Shown: positions 7,491-16,782 of the stretch, piece by piece
Layout of the letters: each line of letters starts with the position of its first letter
Numbering within the stretch: position 1 is the first letter of the stretch
Assembly: GCF_030297155.1 (NCBI RefSeq)
Contig: NZ_AP028067.1
Location: 2,852,001-2,916,000 of the forward strand
Direction: 5' to 3'
Length of the DNA stretch: 64,000 nt
Origin: Vibrio sp. FE10
GTDB lineage: Bacteria > Pseudomonadota > Gammaproteobacteria > Enterobacterales > Vibrionaceae
Translations under genes and position numbers: made by a program
The notes under the pieces: model-generated
The model's input: only the letters and a program-made list of their open reading frames with translations
Databases searched by the model: none
What the model was told of the DNA's origin: nothing

Positions 7491-8288
7491 TTATTGTATT
7501 GATTTTTCCTTGCGTTTAATAATCAATAGTGCCAAAAAAGATACAGCTAATGCCATTATAGAAACGGTTGTTCCGATGTTCCCACTTGGTGCAAAGTCCC
7601 AATCATTAAAGAAAAATGCGGGTACGATAAAAACTTCCACTGTATATATCCACAAATTATAAATCGTATGAAAAATTATAGCGCTATATATACTCATGTA
7701 TTTCAGTAGAACTATTGATGCAGTGATACCTAGAGAAAAAGCAACGACAGGGTCTTCATGGCCGTAGGCGAATAAGAGTGACGATAAAATTACGCCTACA
7801 AACTTGTTTCTCAAAAGTAAGCATATGCTACTTAGCAAGATAAACCTGAAGAAAAACTCCTCTGATAACGGAGCTAATATAACGGTTTCGAAAAGATAAT
7901 TTAGTTTCTCGCTTACTTCCAGTTCACCACTAACGAGAAATCCTACGATATAGTCGACTTCTTGTCCCGTGACATATTTCCGGATAAATTCCATATAGAA
8001 CAACGTGATACAAGCCACGCCAATCGCTAGCACAGTAATTGGGAATACATGATGAGTAAAAGAGGAAACTTGTGGAGTTACTGAAAAGAGGCTATTTTCA
8101 CTTTTCTTTAAAGTAAGCATCATCACAAACGCCACCACCCAAAAAAGGCCTCGAAGATCATTAAAACCCATGTCGCCCCATAGGTAATATAAGGCAAGTG
8201 CCAATATGCTTATGGGTAACGAGGTTTTAAGTCCTACGGTGGGAAAGTTATCCATTTGTACCATATCTAAATTTATTAATTCCTGCAT
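7491..8288 (-). CDS. CPBP family intramembrane glutamic endopeptidase
   Basis: The 265-residue protein has about seven or eight membrane segments and the three CPBP/Abi motifs in order: SEEFFFR (EExxxR) around residue 143, FAYGHED (FxxxH), and HTIYN (HxxxN). This is the bacterial relative of Rce1 CAAX proteases, acting in the inner membrane. Several bacteriocin clusters use CPBP proteins for self-immunity or maturation, so placement beside a biosynthetic cluster is suggestive, but this is inference. It is on the same strand as the cluster, separated from the MFS gene by about 500 bases, so it may have its own promoter. Confidence 0.88.
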   Translation of the reverse strand: MQELINLDMVQMDNFPTVGLKTSLPISILALALYYLWGDMGFNDLRGLFWVVAFVMMLTLKKSENSLFSVTPQVSSFTHHVFPITVLAIGVACITLFYMEFIRKYVTGQEVDYIVGFLVSGELEVSEKLNYLFETVILAPLSEEFFFRFILLSSICLLLRNKFVGVILSSLLFAYGHEDPVVAFSLGITASIVLLKYMSIYSAIIFHTIYNLWIYTVEVFIVPAFFFNDWDFAPSGNIGTTVSIMALAVSFLALLIIKRKEKSIQ

Positions 8289-8794
8289 TTAAAGGTTACA
8301 TTTATATCACCCGCCTCACATTAATTTCAATCGTATCGAGATCTTCACGACTAAATAATCTGGTGAAAAACAGGAACAGGATATGTATATGTATGGGTTT
8401 AACTCTGACGGATTTTGAGGCACACGCGTTTTAGAGTCATAGCACTAAGGCGTTCTTGTCCCAAAGCATGGCGGCATAACACGTCTCTGGACAAAGGCGA
8501 GTTGGCGAGATTAGGAGCTTGTTAGATTTCGGATTAGCTGAGTCTAATCCGATTAATACTGAATATAGCTGATATGGCAATACCCATCAGCATCTTTGGT
8601 GGTGAACACAGTGACGTTTCGGTTTACTGCTGAGCTTGCATAGACAAAACGAAAGCGTTCAATTAACACTCAGTTTTAAATTAGGGTAAGAGTTAGGTCT
8701 GCCACACATTTATTTTGTCATGAATTAAGCCGCTACTGTTCAGGTAAGGAAACATTGAGATTCCTTACCTAATAGTTGGTATCACAACCCGATT
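8289..8794. other. 506-base spacer with second CPBP-flanking repeat and hairpins
   Basis: No gene is evident. It holds the direct repeat copy at 8474-8495, which also pairs locally (CTTGTCC with GGACAAAG), a GGATTAG...CTAATCC hairpin near 8536, and a stem GGTAAGGAA (8743-8751) with TTCCTTACC (8761-8769) just after the MFS stop codon. Confidence 0.5.
8743..8769 (-). terminator. hairpin after the exporter gene (possible terminator)
   Basis: A perfect nine-base stem with a nine-base loop lies 26 bases beyond the stop codon of the MFS gene. It lacks a clear T tract on the minus strand, so termination there is tentative. Confidence 0.45.
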
Positions 8795-10060
8795 TTATTG
8801 TTTGAATGCTGATGGGTACATAGATTTATATAAGCCATCTAACTTTTGATTTGACTGACCTAGAACGAACCGTGTTTTCTTCGAAAATATAGGTAAAAAA
8901 GAGGTAAAAAATATTATTACCCCCATGTATCCGATTAAACAGTATTTCTGTTCGTAATCAAAACTTTCCTGAAAATAACCAAACAAATAGCTTCCTAACG
9001 GTATGGTTCCAATACATAAAAACAATATAGCACCTTCCAACTTACCTCTGTAAGAGTTTGGGACTGCAAAAACCCGAACACTATTACACGCTACACCTTT
9101 AACAGTAAGTCCGAATCCAGAAATGCACAAGCCAAGAGCTTTAATATAAACCCAATCAAACACAGAGAATAAAATAACGCCAATTCCAATCATCATATTA
9201 CCTAAAACAATAGGATAAATACGCTTATATAAATTGAAATCTAGTTTTGAAATTAAGGCTGCCCCTGATAGCATTCCAACTGCAAACATGGATTCAAGTA
9301 GGGCTAAGGTCGTAGCATCAGACTTCAATTCACGAGATACATAATATGGTAACACTACCATTAACAATGGTGTTAATACGAAGTTATTAAGCATTGCTGT
9401 ATAACATATGATCTTTTCGCTTTTTATATAATGTAACGTTTTGAATCCTTGTGTAATACGGCTTATAAATTTCTCACCTTGGACAATATCAACAGAAACA
9501 CTTCCTTTTTCATTAATGGATAAAAATAAAATTAACACTAGTGAGACCAAGAAAAAGGACACAACAACAAGACTAGCAGGTTCAACCCCCAGTAAAGCAA
9601 TCATTGTCCCACCAATAACCGATCCTATTATTGATTGTGCCGAATTAAAAGTAGCAGCTAAACTAACAGATTTATCCAGTTGTTCTTTAGTTGCAATGAA
9701 TGGAAGCAGAGTGTTTATGCTCGCGGTAGTTATGGAGTTAGTTACAGCCAATACACATGCACACATACTAATAATAGTAATTGATCCGCTATAAACACCA
9801 ACATCAATCAAGAAAATCAATGAAAACGAGAGTGAAAAAATACCTCCTAAAATGAGGATGTTTTTCTTTTTAAATCTGTCAAAACTGTCACCGACTAAAG
9901 GTAAGGAAGTAAGATTGAAAGCCCACATTAGGGCAACAATTGTACCTAAATCTAGGCTATTACTAGACTTGGTAACGATAAACCAAACCAATATAATGTT
10001 AAAACTTCGATAAGCCAATAGGCTTAATGCACTTGCAATAAGAAAAAAATACAACCTCAT
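8795..10060 (-). CDS. major facilitator superfamily transporter, probable exporter of the cluster product
   Basis: 421 residues with about twelve hydrophobic segments in two halves and a charged central loop. The sequence SFDRFKKKNILILGG after the second membrane helix matches the MFS loop 2-3 motif (DRxxRR/K type). The overall form resembles the macrolide-efflux-like MFS_3 branch. It is codirectional with the HIT, synthetase and ligase genes and separated from the HIT gene by 320 bases. In clusters of small ATP-grasp-made peptides such as bacilysin, an MFS pump exports the product and protects the producer; I infer the same here. No peptidase or ABC exporter is present. Confidence 0.85.
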   Translation of the reverse strand: MRLYFFLIASALSLLAYRSFNIILVWFIVTKSSNSLDLGTIVALMWAFNLTSLPLVGDSFDRFKKKNILILGGIFSLSFSLIFLIDVGVYSGSITIISMCACVLAVTNSITTASINTLLPFIATKEQLDKSVSLAATFNSAQSIIGSVIGGTMIALLGVEPASLVVVSFFLVSLVLILFLSINEKGSVSVDIVQGEKFISRITQGFKTLHYIKSEKIICYTAMLNNFVLTPLLMVVLPYYVSRELKSDATTLALLESMFAVGMLSGAALISKLDFNLYKRIYPIVLGNMMIGIGVILFSVFDWVYIKALGLCISGFGLTVKGVACNSVRVFAVPNSYRGKLEGAILFLCIGTIPLGSYLFGYFQESFDYEQKYCLIGYMGVIIFFTSFLPIFSKKTRFVLGQSNQKLDGLYKSMYPSAFKQ

Positions 10061-10380
10061 ATAAACCCAATTCTATAATGAAAACTAAAAAACAAAACTA
10101 AAATAGCCATATATTGAACTATATTAAGTTAATTAAAAACCTAAAACGACAAGTATAAAAACTAGAGATCAGACAAATGAACAATTTTCAGAGCAACCTG
10201 TCAAATCAATAGTTTTTAAGATAAGAAGTAAATAATTAATTATATAAAATTAACGCTATACCCGCTCAACTTGAAGATGCAGGTTTCATAATTTGAAAAT
10301 TATCCGTAATTCTGGATACCGGTGAGCCTGCAACGTTTGGCAGCATCACATTGAAAAATTCATTAATAGCTATTGTAAAT
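10061..10380. other. 320-base spacer between exporter and HIT genes
   Basis: Very A/T-rich. A 60-codon minus-strand frame (10266-10448) overlaps the 3' end of the HIT gene and has no ribosome site, so I do not call it. The segment near 10258-10290 (CCCGCTCAACTTGAAGATG) looks like the end of a dispersed mobile sequence, but no matching partner end was found. Confidence 0.4.
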
Positions 10381-10806
10381 TCAATGATCACGGGTATATA
10401 AATTAAAACTAAGTATTTTATCCTTAACTTCCTGAAGATCTTCTGCACTTACAATCGAACCATTAGAAGAAACCCAACTAAAACCATCACCCTTTTTCCT
10501 AGGAAATAAATGTAAATGGAAGTGAGACAGTTCGTTGAACTCTCCATTATTCTGAATCATTGATAAACCATCGGCACCGAAACAGTACTTTAATAATATA
10601 CTTAACTCTTTTGCCTTTGAAAATATCTTTCTAGATACATTTTCAGGTAAATCCCAAAAATCTACGAAATGTTCTTTGGGGCAAATTAAAATATGCCCTC
10701 TAGTAATCGGTCGATGATCTAAAAAACATATAATATCGTCAGATTCATAAATTACGTGAGACTGTTCTATACCTTTTGAAATTGAACAAGCAATGCAATT
10801 AATCAT
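10381..10806 (-). CDS. HIT (histidine triad) family hydrolase
   Basis: 141 residues with N-terminal CIACSI (CxxC), DHRPITRGHILICPKEH, and the catalytic triad HFHLHLFP near residue 98. HIT proteins cleave the phosphoramidate or phosphate bond of adenylated compounds. Its ATG is three bases from the stop of the asparagine-synthetase gene, so it belongs to the same operon. In a cluster that forms adenylated or phosphorylated intermediates it could recycle AMP adducts or give self-resistance, as known for the HIT enzyme MccH acting on microcin C-like compounds. That role is inference. Confidence 0.87.
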   Translation of the reverse strand: MINCIACSISKGIEQSHVIYESDDIICFLDHRPITRGHILICPKEHFVDFWDLPENVSRKIFSKAKELSILLKYCFGADGLSMIQNNGEFNELSHFHLHLFPRKKGDGFSWVSSNGSIVSAEDLQEVKDKILSFNLYTRDH

Positions 10807-10809
10807 AAA

Positions 10810-12747
10810 CTACCTAACACCAATATTAAATTCTCTTTGCATAATACAAATTGATAGCACAAACGTCAAAATTCGATCTAATTCCATTCTCGAACTTGGT
10901 TCTATACTTCTGAGGCTATCGAATGACTTTAGAACCTTCTTGGGGCAATAAAATGGCTGATCTTTAATACTCTGCGAAGTAAAAGTATCACCCATGTAAT
11001 CATACAAAGGAGAACTTACTAAGTCGCTAGAATGTACTTTTACTGGAGGAGCCATAAATGGTTCTTTACATTGATTGAGCACAGTTGGATGTACACGCCC
11101 TTCCATAGCCGCCCTTAACAAATACTTTTCAGTACTTCCTGAAATTTTCAATTTGCTTGGTACGCTCATAAGAAACTTATAAAGATTATGATCTAAGAAA
11201 GGCACCCTACCTTCTACGGAATTAGCCATTTCTGCCCTATCACCTAAAACATTTAAAATATAAGATGGTAAGACCGATTCTTGCCACAAATTCAAAGATC
11301 GATGTAATATGTCACCCTTCATTGTCTTCGACCAATCAATGTGCTTTATAATATCCGTATAGGGGGTCAACCTTTGGTGATGAGCACTTAGCTCTGGTTT
11401 ATATAAACTTGAAAAAACTTTACCTCGCTGACTTCCCGTCCTCATCATCCCGGGTTTGTAACCAAAAATTTCTCCAAATCGCTCTAAGTCTTTCTCGATC
11501 TCTCCTTCTAACAAAAAACCCGGAAACTTAGAGTAATTCCCATACATTTCATTTAACAGTTTTTTGCCATCTGATTCAGACATATGTTGGCGTTCATATC
11601 GAAATACATCTTCACGAAAATGGGGGTAACCACCTAGAACTTCGTCAGCCCCTTCACCAGTTAAAACAACTTTACATCCATTTTGACGCACAAAGCCACT
11701 CAGTAGTACTTTCGCTATACCGTGTGTGTTCCCAAAAGGTGTTTCGAATGAACGAACTGACTTATCAAAATTATCTACAATATCTTGCTCAGTAACTCGT
11801 AATACGTTCAGTTTCGAACCTACAAAGTCCGCTTGAAGTTTCGCCCTATCAAGTTCATCGTAGTTTTCATTATCAAATACAATGGTATATGATTCTGGTG
11901 CTTTACCACTGACTCTTGCAGCTGTCCCTAATACCGCCCCTGAATCAATACCACCACTCAAATAACAGCCAATATCGACATCAGCAACCATGCGTTGTTT
12001 AACTGCATCGTCAAAATGCTCAAGGAAACCAGTCACAAAGTCATGCTCATTGAGATTAAGATCCGGTTCATAGGAACCTTTTTCCCAATACGGTTTTATT
12101 TCAACGGAATTATTATCCGTAATAGTCAAATAGTGACCTGCTGGTACCTGGTAAATACCTTCAAAACACGAATCTCGACTAGGGTAAAGCATTCGCTCTG
12201 AGCTATATACAGCGGATTGATTCCAAACAGGTTTGACACCAAGAGCCAATAGACCTTTAATTTCTGAAGATAAATATACACTTCCGTTACTAATCGCATA
12301 ATAGAGAGGCTTAATCCCAAACCTATCACGTGCGGCCAACAAACGTTTGTTAACATCATCCCAGAGAACAAAAGAAAACTCTCCACGGAGGTGATCAAAT
12401 AGATTCAACCCATAGTGTTTGTACAAAGGAAGAAGTATTTCACTATCTGATTGAGTTCTGAAAGGATAAGATTGGCGATACTTCTCTCTTATATCTTTAT
12501 ATCCATAGAGCTCACCATTTACGACAGAAACAACAGAGCCTGTATCATCTACAATTGGTTGTAACCCTGAGTCTAATCCGATTAAGCTTAATCGAGTATG
12601 CCCCATAGAGATGTTGCCATCATTTGAAGTCCAAATGTTTCGTTCGTCTGGGCCCCTATGATTGATATCATCAAGTGCACGACGAACATTATTCACATCT
12701 ACTTTTTCTAAATTTGAAAAGTTATATTGACTAACAAAACCACACAT
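10810..12747 (-). CDS. asparagine synthetase-like glutamine-dependent amidotransferase
   Basis: 645 residues. MCGFVSQ gives the N-terminal nucleophile cysteine of class II glutamine amidotransferases, followed by RGPDERN and the GATase domain. The ATP pyrophosphatase loop YLSGGIDSGAVL (SGGxDS) begins around residue 265, and LTGEGADEVLGGY follows. The length is that of the AsnB/AsnO type. Such enzymes adenylate a carboxylate and attack it with ammonia from glutamine; homologues in secondary metabolism make amides or beta-lactams. Here it is embedded in an operon with an upstream gap of eight bases, so I infer it amidates a pathway intermediate, not ordinary aspartate. It is clearly A/T-rich. 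Confidence 0.9.
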   Translation of the reverse strand: MCGFVSQYNFSNLEKVDVNNVRRALDDINHRGPDERNIWTSNDGNISMGHTRLSLIGLDSGLQPIVDDTGSVVSVVNGELYGYKDIREKYRQSYPFRTQSDSEILLPLYKHYGLNLFDHLRGEFSFVLWDDVNKRLLAARDRFGIKPLYYAISNGSVYLSSEIKGLLALGVKPVWNQSAVYSSERMLYPSRDSCFEGIYQVPAGHYLTITDNNSVEIKPYWEKGSYEPDLNLNEHDFVTGFLEHFDDAVKQRMVADVDIGCYLSGGIDSGAVLGTAARVSGKAPESYTIVFDNENYDELDRAKLQADFVGSKLNVLRVTEQDIVDNFDKSVRSFETPFGNTHGIAKVLLSGFVRQNGCKVVLTGEGADEVLGGYPHFREDVFRYERQHMSESDGKKLLNEMYGNYSKFPGFLLEGEIEKDLERFGEIFGYKPGMMRTGSQRGKVFSSLYKPELSAHHQRLTPYTDIIKHIDWSKTMKGDILHRSLNLWQESVLPSYILNVLGDRAEMANSVEGRVPFLDHNLYKFLMSVPSKLKISGSTEKYLLRAAMEGRVHPTVLNQCKEPFMAPPVKVHSSDLVSSPLYDYMGDTFTSQSIKDQPFYCPKKVLKSFDSLRSIEPSSRMELDRILTFVLSICIMQREFNIGVR

Positions 12748-12755
12748 AAACTATC

Positions 12756-13982
12756 CTACCAAACTGGAGTAAGTAACTCGCCACTGTTCGTTTTTATTCT
12801 AATATTCACAATATCTGTCTCGACATCGACCTTACTGCCAGTTAAGATTCCTACCCAGCCAGCCCCATCAACACCAACTTTTTTTAGATCGTCATTTTCG
12901 TTACAAAGTTGAACATGTTTGCTTTTAGTAGATTCAGGTATATGTATGCTTCCCAGTTTACAACTTTCTGGCGCACCATACGTTACCCCCATGCATTCAA
13001 TAAGATTGCCCTTGTAAGGCGATTCTAAAGGGAGACTATTCGGGAAAAGCGTTAGTCTAATAACATGCTCCATAACCTTCGACAAAGGTATTGAGTTGGA
13101 GTCAGCTATCAATTGAGATATTGATCCACCTGCTATTCGTCCGATGTTGGCGTCGATCAAATAAGACTTTCCACCAGAAGCTAAAAACTCAGAGTGAAAA
13201 TATCCATTCTTAAGCTTACTGCGCACAAGCACTTTGGAAATAATTTCTTTAGCCATGGCAAAAGAACCTGGATCTATCTCTTTTTCACCAGGAAAGTAAG
13301 CTACGGTCAAAGTATTCTCATGTCTTTCCCTATAAGTCGCGCCAACTATATTGACATCACCGTTTTCTATATAGCCTTCTAAGCTAAAGAACTCCCCTTC
13401 GATGTATTGTTGTGCTAACCAAGTACCCTTAGCCAGACTTGAACTATACGTTTCTTCTATAATACTCGGTATTTCATTAACGTTGGTTTCTAGGTCAATC
13501 GGAAATGACCCAATACTAGCGCTTATTTCAGATGGCTTAACCACTAACTTCCTATGCTTATCAAGTAATTGAGAAATTTTGTTCGGGTTAAAATCTGTAA
13601 GGTTAAAAGATAGCGTTTCCGGACTTCCCTCTAGGGCAAGTTTGCTTGTAATTTCTTTTTGTAATAGATAAAGAAGTGCTAAATCTGGACCGTTAACGTC
13701 TAGAGCTAGTGCAACTTGTATAGCATTACGCATCGCTCGATCAGTCAAAGACATTACAGCTTCAACATCAGAAATATCGTTATCTTGAATACATTGAATT
13801 ATATTTTCATAACGAGATGTATCTTCAAAGTATAAGGTATAACAAAAAATATCTTTTAGTATATCCCCTCGATACAGCTCAGGGTTAAGAATAAATACAG
13901 GCTCGTATCCCATGTTTTCACAAGCCTTTGCTGCAGACGGCGAGCTAATGTGTGATGCATCAATAAATATTATTTTTTTCAT
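12756..13982 (-). CDS. ATP-grasp ligase, first (downstream) copy
   Basis: 408 residues with an N-terminal pre-ATP-grasp domain (MKKIIFIDASHISSPSAAKAC), the nucleotide lysines (KLVVKPSEISASIGS), QQYIEGEFFSLEGY, and the metal-binding block YFHSEFLASGGKSYLIDANIGRIAG. ATP-grasp enzymes make acyl-phosphates and join them to amines; relatives such as BacD and DdaF build dipeptides. It is about 23% of a PurK/carbamoyl-phosphate-synthetase-like layout, with a C-terminal extra domain. Neighbours are 13 bases (N-monooxygenase, upstream) and 8 bases (synthetase, downstream) away, indicating one operon. The acids and amines used are unknown. Confidence 0.87.
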   Translation of the reverse strand: MKKIIFIDASHISSPSAAKACENMGYEPVFILNPELYRGDILKDIFCYTLYFEDTSRYENIIQCIQDNDISDVEAVMSLTDRAMRNAIQVALALDVNGPDLALLYLLQKEITSKLALEGSPETLSFNLTDFNPNKISQLLDKHRKLVVKPSEISASIGSFPIDLETNVNEIPSIIEETYSSSLAKGTWLAQQYIEGEFFSLEGYIENGDVNIVGATYRERHENTLTVAYFPGEKEIDPGSFAMAKEIISKVLVRSKLKNGYFHSEFLASGGKSYLIDANIGRIAGGSISQLIADSNSIPLSKVMEHVIRLTLFPNSLPLESPYKGNLIECMGVTYGAPESCKLGSIHIPESTKSKHVQLCNENDDLKKVGVDGAGWVGILTGSKVDVETDIVNIRIKTNSGELLTPVW

Positions 13983-13995
13983 TACGTTACCATAT

Positions 13996-15294
13996 TTAAA
14001 CTTCGTGACTATTTATCAAGCTATCGCAGATTACTTTACTGCGTATAGATACCGAGCTAATTGAGCCTGCATCACCTAGTCCATGCGTTGATTCGCATAA
14101 TCCATTTAGATAGAACGATTTATATGTTCTGTTTGTTCCTGGCGGTACGAAGTCTAAACTATAATCGCGGTTTATCTGTAAAAGCCCTTGTTCACTTTCA
14201 TTAATATAGCCCTTTACATTATGTAGTAATGGACAGTAAGTATCATATCTATCCCCATGACCTAAATCTTTAAAGCCTGTTGCCAATATTACGTGATCAA
14301 AGGATTCAGACGAGCTCTCATTTAAAAGTTCATTTGTATATGAAATTTCTATTGAGTCATCCTTTTCAACAACATTATTAATCTTACTGTTATTCCTTAT
14401 AAACACCCTCTCTCTCTCTAAAATCTTGTCTTCATATAAACTTTGATACAAACCATCAAGTACATCTTTATCAACAGATGAATAATTAGAATTACGTAAA
14501 TGTGATGTAAGCTTTTCCTTTTGCAAGTTAGATGCACTATAGAAGTGATCAATGAATTCTGGATAGAAAACCTCATAAGAAAATGGACTTGTATCTTTAA
14601 GCTTATAACTGAAAGATCGTATCAGATTAGTTATTTTTGCATTAGGGAAGCGGGACTTCAGATCTAAAACAATTTCTATGGCGCTTTGGCTGCTTCCAAC
14701 AACACAAAAAGTGTCCTCATCTCCATTTTTAATGTTGGATATGTAAGAACGATAGTTTGTAAGATGAGTCGCTCTACCATTGCTTATGCCAGAAAACTCT
14801 TCTGGTATGTTAATTGAGCGACCATGGCCTAGAACAACTTTTTTGCACAGGTAAGTATCACCTGTTGAGGTTGTAACTTTGAAGATTGGTTCTTCATTTT
14901 CAAAGTCACCAGTATATTCAATACTGACGACTGCTTCATTGTACTTGACTTTGTCCTCGAAAAATTTGGAGCACCATTCGATGTATTTTGAATATTCTGT
15001 TCTAAAAGGAAACTTCATTCCTAGATTAAAATGAGAAAATAGCCTTCCATGTTCAAACAAATAGTTTATGAACGTATATCTACTTCTTGGATTTACTGGT
15101 GTGATCAAGTCTCGATGAGGAGAATTTTGAATGTCGCTCCCAGGAATCGTCATTTCTTCTTGCCACTTCGAATTGGCTTTACTCTCCAAGAACAACATAG
15201 ATAATTGGCTATTGTTTTCTTGTAAGGAAATTGCCAAACCTATGTTAGAAACGTTAAAACCCACACCGATAATATCAATTATATTACTTTGCAA
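13996..15294 (-). CDS. SidA/IucD/PvdA-type flavin N-monooxygenase
   Basis: 432 residues. The FAD motif near the N-terminus is GVGFNVSNIGLA, the substrate-region pattern PVNPRSRYTFINYLFEHGRL matches the lysine/ornithine N-hydroxylase family, VVGSSQSAIEIVL is the NADPH motif and VILATGFKD the late ATG[Y/F] motif. Family members hydroxylate the side-chain amine of lysine, ornithine or diamines. This gives siderophore hydroxamates or feeds N-N bond formation. It is nine bases downstream of the decarboxylase-like gene, so the pair probably processes one amino acid or amine. No acyltransferase or NIS synthetase follows, unlike aerobactin or desferrioxamine loci. Confidence 0.9.
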   Translation of the reverse strand: MQSNIIDIIGVGFNVSNIGLAISLQENNSQLSMLFLESKANSKWQEEMTIPGSDIQNSPHRDLITPVNPRSRYTFINYLFEHGRLFSHFNLGMKFPFRTEYSKYIEWCSKFFEDKVKYNEAVVSIEYTGDFENEEPIFKVTTSTGDTYLCKKVVLGHGRSINIPEEFSGISNGRATHLTNYRSYISNIKNGDEDTFCVVGSSQSAIEIVLDLKSRFPNAKITNLIRSFSYKLKDTSPFSYEVFYPEFIDHFYSASNLQKEKLTSHLRNSNYSSVDKDVLDGLYQSLYEDKILERERVFIRNNSKINNVVEKDDSIEISYTNELLNESSSESFDHVILATGFKDLGHGDRYDTYCPLLHNVKGYINESEQGLLQINRDYSLDFVPPGTNRTYKSFYLNGLCESTHGLGDAGSISSVSIRSKVICDSLINSHEV

Positions 15295-15303
15295 AATATA
15301 CCT

Positions 15304-16563
15304 TTACTTTATTAATTTGTGAGAAACAAAAAAGTCGTTGATTAAAACCTCTATTACATCTTCTGTATAGGTAGGCTTTATTACTATTCGGAAACAATTT
15401 ACGGACTGCCCATCAAACAGGACTTCGCTATATGGCACCAGCCACCCTAGGGATTCAAATTTCTGGCTTATATCGTCATAGGTAGACTTATCTCCCCCTT
15501 CAATAAACCACGACAAAATAGGAAGCTGGTGTTTTTTATGGTTAATGAACTTTACTTTATGAATATCAGCTAAACGTGACTCCATATAATTTTTCATTCT
15601 GTACAAATATTCAATGTTTGATTGGTAACCGATAAACCCATAGCGTTTTATCAAATAATATTGAGAAATAATCCCCACACAGTTTTGACTAAATGTCACA
15701 CCTAAATGATTGAACTCTTCTTTTAAATAGCCGATTCTGCTCCATAAACCTTCGGATATTTCATTCTTATTTTTCCAGAGAATCCAACCTATGCTAGGAT
15801 ATGTAAAACCGTATTTATGACCTGAAACACTTATCGATTGAACAAGCTCCAATCGGAAATCCCATATATATCCAGGAAAGCTAAATGGAGCTACAAAACC
15901 ACCACTGGCAGCATCTATATGAATTGAAATTTCCCTTCCTTCCTTAATCGAATAATTGAGAAGGGCATTGTGGATTTCATAAACTGGGTCAAACATGCCT
16001 ATACCCGTGGTACCAAGTGTTAGACCCACCCCAATAGTATTTTCATCTACAGCAAGCAAAAATCTTTGAGTAAAATCTCGTTCATCTTTTGTATACTTAA
16101 CAGTTTTAACATCAATATCGAGTATTTTTGCCGCATTAGTCCATGCAGAGTGAGAGTGATCGCTTATTACAATATTAAGTCCCTTAGAAAGTCGGCTTCT
16201 TTTTTTCCAATTCAAACATGCTAATAGTATTGCTTCGCTTGAACCTACCGTACTTAACCCAAGTCCATTCTCACTAGTATCAATGTTGAATAGCTTAAAT
16301 AAAAAGTCGATGCAACTATTATTCATATCTTGAAAACTGTGATATTCATTTGCATTAACTTTATTGTAACTAAGGGAGTTTTTTATGACTTCAGCAACTT
16401 CGTCATCCATGTTAGTCAAACAATATGTACCTAGGTTTTGCCAAGGTTGGATCTGTTCCGATAATAGCGTCTTAATATGCTGAGTTGTGGACTTGGTCGT
16501 CATAGCATACTTTTTCTCAAAAGGTATTGATTTATAAGCTTTCTTTTCAGCAATCAACTCCAT
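15304..16563 (-). CDS. PLP-dependent group II decarboxylase (glutamate decarboxylase-like)
   Basis: 419 residues. NLGTYCLTNMDDEVAEVI, the Glu-decarboxylase-like N-terminal block, is followed by STVGSSEAILL (PLP phosphate), HIDAASGGFVAPF, and SISVSGHKYGFTYP with the Schiff-base lysine. This is the GadB branch, though about 45 residues shorter at the ends than E. coli GadB. The substrate could be glutamate, aspartate or another amino acid; it cannot be decided. The start ATG 16563 has AAGAGA upstream, and an inner ATG at 16503 (MTTKSTTQH) is an alternative. It opens the five-gene tight operon running down to the HIT gene. Confidence 0.88.
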   Translation of the reverse strand: MELIAEKKAYKSIPFEKKYAMTTKSTTQHIKTLLSEQIQPWQNLGTYCLTNMDDEVAEVIKNSLSYNKVNANEYHSFQDMNNSCIDFLFKLFNIDTSENGLGLSTVGSSEAILLACLNWKKRSRLSKGLNIVISDHSHSAWTNAAKILDIDVKTVKYTKDERDFTQRFLLAVDENTIGVGLTLGTTGIGMFDPVYEIHNALLNYSIKEGREISIHIDAASGGFVAPFSFPGYIWDFRLELVQSISVSGHKYGFTYPSIGWILWKNKNEISEGLWSRIGYLKEEFNHLGVTFSQNCVGIISQYYLIKRYGFIGYQSNIEYLYRMKNYMESRLADIHKVKFINHKKHQLPILSWFIEGGDKSTYDDISQKFESLGWLVPYSEVLFDGQSVNCFRIVIKPTYTEDVIEVLINDFFVSHKLIK

Positions 16564-16782
16564 AGTATTCTCTTTTTATTTTAGATAAGTGATATGAAAA
16601 ATTAATTAAAATATAATAACCATTAGTTTATTAACAGCATTAATAGTATTATTTTTATGTATTTATTGACCTAGTATTCGTTATTGAGGATCAATTTATT
16701 ACTATGTTTGACTTAGAAAATACTAATTATAAATTAAATATCCTCATACTAAAGACTGCAATCTTTAAGATATTAACCCCCA

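Noticed and set aside
7372..8526. Integron attC sites at the repeats around the CPBP gene
   Set aside because: There is a GTTAGAT-like core at 8518 and GCATAAC at 8474, but the arms do not pair as attC sites require and the left copy has no such core. No integrase of the integron type is in the window.
10266..10448. 60-codon hydrophobic frame overlapping the HIT gene end
   Set aside because: Overlaps the HIT coding end in another frame with no ribosome site; likely an A/T-rich chance frame.
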